The translations under genes and the position numbers were made by a program. A stretch of DNA of 64,000 nucleotides from NCBI RefSeq assembly GCF_022965805.1, contig NC_133105.1, positions 28,676,277 through 28,740,276 of the forward strand, given 5' to 3'. Of the stretch, positions 58,001 to 64,000 are shown piece by piece. This stretch comes from Primulina eburnea (lineage: Eukaryota > Streptophyta > Magnoliopsida > Lamiales > Gesneriaceae). The notes under the pieces were generated by a model. It had not been told where the DNA came from, did not search any database, and was given only the letters and a program-made list of their open reading frames with translations. Position 1 is the first letter of the stretch, and each line of letters begins with the position of its first letter.

Positions 58001-59558
58001 GTCGAAAGGTATGTGCGCTTTCCTTGTCGACTGTAGGTGTATCGAATTTAGTAAAGGAATGTTGTTTGTCTGGATTGACATTTGATACAGATAGTAGACC
58101 GTTGCGACTTGCTGTGATTCAGATTGAGCCAGACTTAATTATGAGGATCAAAGAAGTGCAGAAAACTGATCCGAGCATTCAGAGATCGATTGATATGGTC
58201 AGAGCTGGTCATATATCAGAATATCAGGTTAGAGATTCTATTCTGTATGTGAATAACCGCTTAGTAGTGCCAGAGATTTCAGATTTGAGACGACGAATCC
58301 TGTCAGAGGCACACTGTAGTCGGTTCAGCATTCATCCTGGAGGCAGGAAAATGTACAATGATTTGAAGACACAATTCTGGTGGAAGCAGATGAAGACAGA
58401 CATTGCAGAATTTGTGTCTAGATGCCTGAATTGCCAGCAGGTGAAGGCAGAAAGAAAGAAGCCCAGAGGTTTACTTCAGAGTTTGTCTGTTCCTGAATGG
58501 AAATGGGACCACATTTCCATGGACTTCGTGACGAAGTTACCTCGATCTTCGCGGGGCTGTGACGCGATTTGGGTTGTGATAGACAGACTGACCAAATCAG
58601 CGTGCTTTATTCCGTACAGAATGACCTATCGACACGATCAGATGGCAGAGTTGTATGTCAGAGAGGTCATCAGATTGCACGGTGTGCTGAAGTCGATCGT
58701 ATCAGATCGTGATCCACGATTCACTTCTCATTTCTGGCACAGTCTTCAGCAGGCTCTTGGTACGACTTTGCACCTGAGCACTGCTTATCATCCTCAGACA
58801 GACGGACAGTCAGAGCGGACTATTCAGACTTTAGAGGATATGCTGAGAGCTGTAGTACTAGATTTTGGTACTAGTTGGCAAGATTCATTGCCGTTGTGTG
58901 AGTTTTCATACAACAACAGCTATCAGACTAGCATTGAGATGGCACCATTCGAAGCTTTATACGGAAAGAAGTGAGATCTCCGTTGTACTGGGATGATATC
59001 TCCGAGGTACCAGAGTTGGGACCTGATATGATTCGTGAGATGACCGAGAAAGTGATAATCATTCAGAAGAGAATGAAGACGGCACAAGATAGGCAAGCGA
59101 AGTATGCCAATATCAGACGCAGACCGTTAGTGTTTGATCAGGGAGACAGAGTATTTCTGAAGATTTCACCTTTCAGAGGCGTTGTCAGATTTGGCAAGCG
59201 TGGGAAGTTGTCTCCTAGATACGTCGGTCCGTACGAGATCCTTGAGAAGATTGGCGATCGAGCTTACAGACTTGCTCTTCCTCCTTCACTGTCCGGTATA
59301 CATGATGTTTTTCATGTATCGATGTTGCGCAAATACATGCCGGATGATTCTCATGTCATTCAACCTGACGAAGCCGAGCTAGATCAGACTCTGAGCTATG
59401 TTGAAAGACCGATACAGATTCTTGATCGGAAGGAGAAACAGCTTAGAACCAAGATCATTCCGCTTGTGAAGGTTCAATGGAGTCGTCATGGCATCGAGGA
59501 AGCAACTTGGGAGACAGAGTCTGAGATGAGACAAAGGCATCCCGAGCTATTCAGTTGA
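55039..59558 (+). pseudogene. gag-pol of element H with frameshift and altered RT active site
   Basis: Polyprotein from ATG 55039 ([20 protein letters not shown]). Order: capsid, zinc knuckles ([27 protein letters not shown], 55864-55965), protease ([13 protein letters not shown] near 56219), RT (CIDYRQLNK near 56930), RNase H ([11 protein letters not shown] near 57667), integrase ([47 protein letters not shown]) and chromodomain-like tail (EEATWETESEMRQRHPELFS). Two lesions: the RT catalytic motif reads FINDIL, because codon 57235-57237 is AAC where relatives have GAC/GAT, removing an essential Asp; and one base is lost after GKK at about 58972, stopping the first frame at 58974, with the rest (RSPLYWDDIS on) in the next frame to 59558. 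Confidence 0.93.
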
Positions 59559-59640
59559 TGTAAGTATTCTGTTAGTTGATTTTACTGCTTTTGTATACAC
59601 TTGTATGATTAATTGCTTACGAGTTCGAGGACGAACTCCT

Positions 59641-59658
59641 GTCTAAGAGGGGGAGAAA
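59641..59658 (+). promoter_or_regulatory. Polypurine tract of element H
   Basis: GTCTAAGAGGGGGAGAAA directly before the 3' LTR. Confidence 0.85.
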
Positions 59659-61455
59659 TATAACGCTCGAGAATTATCAACTGGCATTGATGTGAGACTT
59701 GAAGAGGAGAATGCATGACATGAAAAATGAGAGTTTGAGCAAGCATGGCCGAAGCCACACCGCCCTTGCGGTGCTAGGACTACCGCACCCGCGGTGTAGG
59801 TGACAGAAAGTTGAGGGAAATGTGCGAAGCAACACCACACCCACGGTGCGCGCAAGACCGCACCCGCGGTGGTGAGACCGCACCCGCGGTGATGCAAGCG
59901 CCGCACCCGCGGTAATCGACATTTAGGAAAATGCATTGCTGCCGAGAGCACAGCGCACCCGCGCCCTTATGCTACCGCACCTGCGGTAGTGCGTGTCGTT
60001 TGAAAAACATGAACACTCGTCCCTTTGCATGCAATATATGATATGTGTCTTCATTTCCTTCTTCCATTCAGTACATGAACCGAGAGAGCTTGGAGGGAGG
60101 AGCTTTCATTCTTTTGATCTTTAACTTGTGATTTTGAATTAGTTAATGCTCCGATTTTAATTCCGAGTAGAGATTAGTGATCCTTGCATCGTTGGCTACG
60201 AAAGGATGTAAGTGTTGTTCATTTCCAACATGTTTCGAAATTCATAGGTTGGAGAAGTTATGATTTGTTTGAAGATATGTGTTCTTGATATCTTGAGCTT
60301 GATATAGTTGCTATCGAATTGATTTTCGGACATCGTATGCCATTATTTCGAATTCCAGCCTATATGTGTATGATGGGTACCGATTTTGAAGGGTTAATGA
60401 GATTATTGTGATGTTAATGAGATTATGATATTGTTATATGTTGAGATTGAGTTACCGGTATCAAAGAAATACGCAGTTATGCTGTCAATTGTTACCGAGA
60501 TGGAGTATTGACTTGTACAAGATTTTGATATGAGTTATATCTTGATAGAATGCATTGTTATATTGTCATTTCAGATTAGTTTTGACAGAGTGACATTCCG
60601 ACTTCGAGACTTCGACCGACGATTCGACAAGAAAGGTATAATTCATGTGGTCTTGGGATTGCACAACTCGATTCAGATTTGATACGAGTTTCCCTAAATC
60701 ACATACTAGATTGTTATTACATTTGATTATGTAATGTCTTATTTATTGAGGTATATTCGAGTCCTGAGATAGGAGATATTGGCAGATTTGCCAAAACTAG
60801 ACGTTTCGGTGTATCGACGCATAGGAGCAGATTTGCTATATGTGTAAACCCTCGATACAGAGTTGACCGAAGTCTAGGAATAAGACGTACCGTTGCCCCG
60901 AGTGGTTGGGTATGTGACAGACCGTCTTATTCACACCGGGATCCCTAGATTAGAAATGAGTCGAGTCAAGATTTAAATGTTGAATACAGATTTGTATTCT
61001 TCTACATGTTTAGATTTTATTCATGTTACTTGATATATGCTATGTTTTTGTACATGATTATGACATTGCATGCATCCATGTTTTATACTGGGATATGTTC
61101 TCACCGGAGTTATCCGGCTGTTGTCGTGGCTGTATGTGTGCATGGCAACAGGTGGGGCAGGATCAGGGTCATGACGAGGAATAGAGAGTTGATAGCGTGG
61201 TGATGCCGGGTGTAGCAGCAGATTACTAGTAGTTTTTGTCTAGATCTGAACTACTTGTATTTGAGATTCGAACATTAGTTGTATCGTTGTACTAGAAAGA
61301 CTTGTATGTATCTGATGTTGTTTAATTATTATAAATATATGTCATGCTTTTATTATACATTTGAATTAATGTTAAAAGCAAATTTTTGACCCACATTTTC
61401 GAACAAAGATCCAATTAAATCCCAAAAGAATTGAGTTAGAACCCGGGTCCCCACA
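59659..61455 (+). repeat. 3' LTR of element H
   Basis: 1797 bases, one single-base insertion relative to the 5' LTR (near 60178). Its first two bases are TA, not the canonical TG, a substitution in the terminus itself. Confidence 0.95.
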
Positions 61456-61460
61456 CCAGT

Positions 61461-63596
61461 ACTGTTCGTGAGGAAGAAAGATGGGTCGATGAGACTTTGT
61501 ATAGATTACCGGCAACTGAACAAGGCAACGGTAAAGAATAAATATCCATTGCCTCGTATTGATGATTTATTTGATCAGTTGCAGGGTTCTTCGGTGTATT
61601 CCAAGATCGATCTGAGATCTGGATACCACCAACTGAGAGTCAGGGACTCTGATATCTCTAAGACTGCATTCAGAACCAGGTATGGACACTATGAATTTAT
61701 TGTCATGCCATTTGGTTTGATGAATGCAGCAGCGGTATTTATGGGATTGATGAACCGCGTCTTTCAGAAATATTTGGATGATTTTGTTATCATATTCATC
61801 GATGATATATTGATTTATTCAAAGAATATGATTGAACATGCTAATCATCTGAGGATTGTGTTCCGAACTTTGAGGATGGAGAAACTGTATGCTAAACTAT
61901 CGAAACGTGAGTTCTGGTTGAAACAGGTGATATTTCTGGGACATATTATATCAGGAGACGGGATATCTGTTGATCCCAGCAAGGTTGAGGCAGTGATTTC
62001 TTGGCCAAGACCGACATCTGTACCAGAAATTCGCAGCTTTATGGGTTTGGCAGGATATTATCGTCGATTTATAAAAGATTTCTCGAGCATTGCCAAACCG
62101 ATTACACAGTTGACTCAGAAAAATGCTCCATTTGTTTGGTCTGAGGAATGTGAGACCAGTTTCCTCGAATTGAAAAAGAGATTAACCAGTGCACCGGTGT
62201 TGACTATCCCGTCAGGTACTGGTGATTTTTTTGTTTATTGTGACGCATCTCACTGAGGATTGGGTTGTGTTTTGATGCAGCGAGGGCATGTGATCGCTTA
62301 TGCCTCAAGACAACTGAAACCCCATGAATCTCGTTATCCAATTCATGATCTTGAATTGACAGCCATAGTCTTTGCATTGAAGATATGGCGACATTACCTC
62401 TACGGTGAGAAATTCGAGATTTATTCTGATCATAAAAGTTTGAAATATCTCTTTTCACAGTCAGAATTGAATATGAGACAGCGGATATGGCTGGATTTAT
62501 TGAAAGATTTTGATTGTGAAATCAAATACTATCCGGGGAAATCTAATGCAGCAGCAGATGCACTAAGTCGAAAGGTATGTTCTCTATCCTTATCGACTAT
62601 GGGAGTCTCGAATTTGATTAAGGACTGCTGTTTGTCTGGACTAGTATTTGAGACAGATAAGAGACCAATGAGATTATATACTATTCAAGCGGAACCGGAG
62701 CTTATTGTGAGAATTAAAGCGGCTCAGAAAGGTGATCAGAATAAACAGAAGTCGATTGCTATGGTTAGAGCTGGACATCGATCGGAATATCAGGTTCGGA
62801 ATAGTATTTTGTATGTGAATAATCGTCTTGTGGTGCCAAATGTTTCGGATTTAAGACAGCAAATACTGTCAGAAGCGCACAACAGTCGTTTTAGCGTTCA
62901 TACTGGTGGCAGGAAAATGTATAATGATTTAAAGACACAGTATTGGTGGAAGCAAATGAAATCTGATGTGACTCAATTTTTAGCCAAGTGTCTGAATTGC
63001 CAATAGGTGAAGGCTGAAAGAAAGAAACCAGGAGGATTGTTGCAGAGTTTGTCTATTCCTGAATGGAAATGGGATCACATTTCCATGGATTTTGTGACAC
63101 AGTTACCACGTTCCTCCCGAGGTTGTGATGCGATTTGGGTCGTGATTGATAGATTGACCAAATCCGCATGTTTTATTCCATACAAAATGACCTACCGATA
63201 TGATCAGATGGCCGATATCTATGTCCGGGAAGTGGTTAGACTGCACGGAGTGCCGAAGTCAATTGTTTCAGACCGTGATCCTCGGTTTACATCGAACTTT
63301 TGGCAAAGTTTGCAGCAAGCTCTAGGTACGAAATTGCACCTTAGTACCGCATATCATCCACAGACTGACGGACAGTCAGAACGGACGATTCAGACGTTGG
63401 AAGATATGCTGAGAGCAGTAGTGCTTGATTTTAGCATTAATTGGCAAGATGCATTACCTCTTTGTGAATTTTCATACAACAATAGCTATCAAACGAGTAT
63501 TGAGATGGCCCCATTTGAGGCGTTGTACGGAAAGAAACGCAGATCCCCTCTTTACTGGGATGATATCTCTGAAATTCCTGAGACTGGACCTGATAT
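61461..63596 (+). pseudogene. RT, RNase H and integrase of element F (after H)
   Basis: Continues F's pol directly after H's CCAGT copy ([21 protein letters not shown]). The RT motif FIDDIL is intact. RNase H begins VYCDASH and then hits TGA at 62254-62256, where relatives have an Arg codon; reading resumes in frame with [29 protein letters not shown] and ADALSRK. The integrase finger [16 protein letters not shown] is followed by TAG at 63004-63006, where H has CAG; then [19 protein letters not shown] and [10 protein letters not shown] follow in frame. Also KREFW where relatives have KCEFW. The gene is cut at 63597 by the CACTA element, right after ETGPDI. Confidence 0.9.
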
Positions 63597-64000
63597 CACT
63601 ACAACAAAATCTACATTCAACCACAGTCCAAAGACAACGTTTTTACGCAGAACTGTTGTCTTTTTTTTTAACAACGGATTGAAGGAAAACTGTTGTCTTT
63701 ATGCCTTTTTTTATTTTAAAAGACAACGGTTTTTCAAAAAGTGTTGTCTTTTGTGGGTCAAAGACAACGTTTTTTAAAAAAAGTTTTCTATAAGCGGATA
63801 TTTTGGTGGAAAAGACATCGTTTTTTTAAAAAACTGTTGTGTTTTAGGTGTCAAAGACAACGGTTTTATAAACCGTTGTCGATGAGCACGTTTTTTATTA
63901 CCTACAACAACGGTTTTGGAAAATTGATGTTAAAAACAATTAAAAAACCAAAAAAAAAATAATTAAAAAAGGAAAAAAGGAGACTGAAGCCCGGCACAAT
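63597..64000 (+). mobile_element. CACTA (En/Spm) transposon, left end
   Basis: Starts CACTACAACAAAATC at 63597 inside F's integrase; TAT (63594-63596) would be the 3-base target copy. From about 63630 to 63920 it has some nine subterminal copies of AAAGACAACGGTTTTT in both orientations, typical of transposase-binding arrays in this superfamily. The element runs off the window, so its right end and any transposase are unseen. ORFs in this stretch are readings of the repeats and are not genes. Confidence 0.85.

Larger units (their letters stand above)
52983..61455 (+). mobile_element. Element H, chromovirus nested in F
   Basis: 8473 bases with exact CCAGT duplication (52978-52982 and 61456-61460). 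LTRs of 1796 and 1797 bases differ at more than 20 sites by eye, many of C-to-T or G-to-A type. The gag-pol gene carries a one-base deletion and an altered RT catalytic motif. It sits in F's RT, so F was dead or died with this insertion. Confidence 0.96.
49110..63596 (+). mobile_element. Element F, chromovirus (lineage I), split by H and a CACTA element
   Basis: Starts with a 1796-base LTR, then primer site, gag, protease and part of RT (to 52977), element H with its CCAGT duplication, the rest of RT, RNase H and integrase (61461-63596), and is then cut by a CACTA transposon. Its chromodomain and 3' LTR are beyond the window. CTTAA (49105-49109) would be its left target copy. Confidence 0.9.

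Overview
The window is plant nuclear DNA made almost entirely of nested transposable elements. I found no host gene I could support. The evidence for a flowering plant is direct: long-LTR Ty3/gypsy retrotransposons whose polyproteins end in a chromodomain-like segment (Tekay/Del type, by family knowledge), primer sites matching plant initiator-Met tRNA, a Ty1/copia-type solo LTR, and CACTA DNA transposons. The species cannot be read from the sequence; a eudicot is my guess only.

Three chromovirus lineages can be told apart by LTR ends and Gag start. Lineage I (LTR ends ..GTCCCCACA; Gag starts MPPRR) includes element A (decayed, minus), D (minus), the solo LTR C, F (plus) and H (plus). Lineage II (LTR TGTAATAGCC..GGTGTCACA; Gag [12 protein letters not shown]) includes B (plus) and B' (minus). 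Lineage III (LTR TGTAGTATCCCG..GGTCACTACA) includes E and G (both plus). Two older LTR families, called IV and V here, appear only as minus-strand LTR pieces and act as landing sites.

Layout. 1-6273: decayed element A, its LTR cut by B', with a 25-N gap that must hide several kb. 6274-12192: element D, cut off inside the integrase. 12193-31590: one old LTR (V) into which D, then E (12729-20317) and B (21011-30936) were inserted; B's 3' LTR is itself split by solo LTR C. 31591-33076: AT-rich sequence with a 5S-like/primer-site relic. 33077-36827: an LTR-IV copy split by a copia-type solo LTR. 36828-38718: a duplicated LTR-end/primer-site block followed by a decayed, unrecognised coding region. 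38719-49109: a second LTR-IV copy split by a small CACTA element and by element G. 49110-64000: element F, split by element H and then by a CACTA transposon that runs off the window.

Five-base target duplications close perfectly around E, B, C, G, H and the copia solo LTR, so the order of insertion can be read. By LTR divergence counted by eye, E (1 difference) and G (2) are youngest, B is intermediate (about 12) and H older (more than 20). G and B keep a full open gag-pol frame, and G looks the most complete. D and F are broken mainly by in-frame stops of the C-to-T type.

The most unusual signal is in the LTRs. Nearly every LTR carries an array of short GC-rich inverted repeats in its upstream part, often just before a TATA-like box. 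The sequence of the dyad differs between lineages, and in one family both arms vary together while the centre stays fixed.
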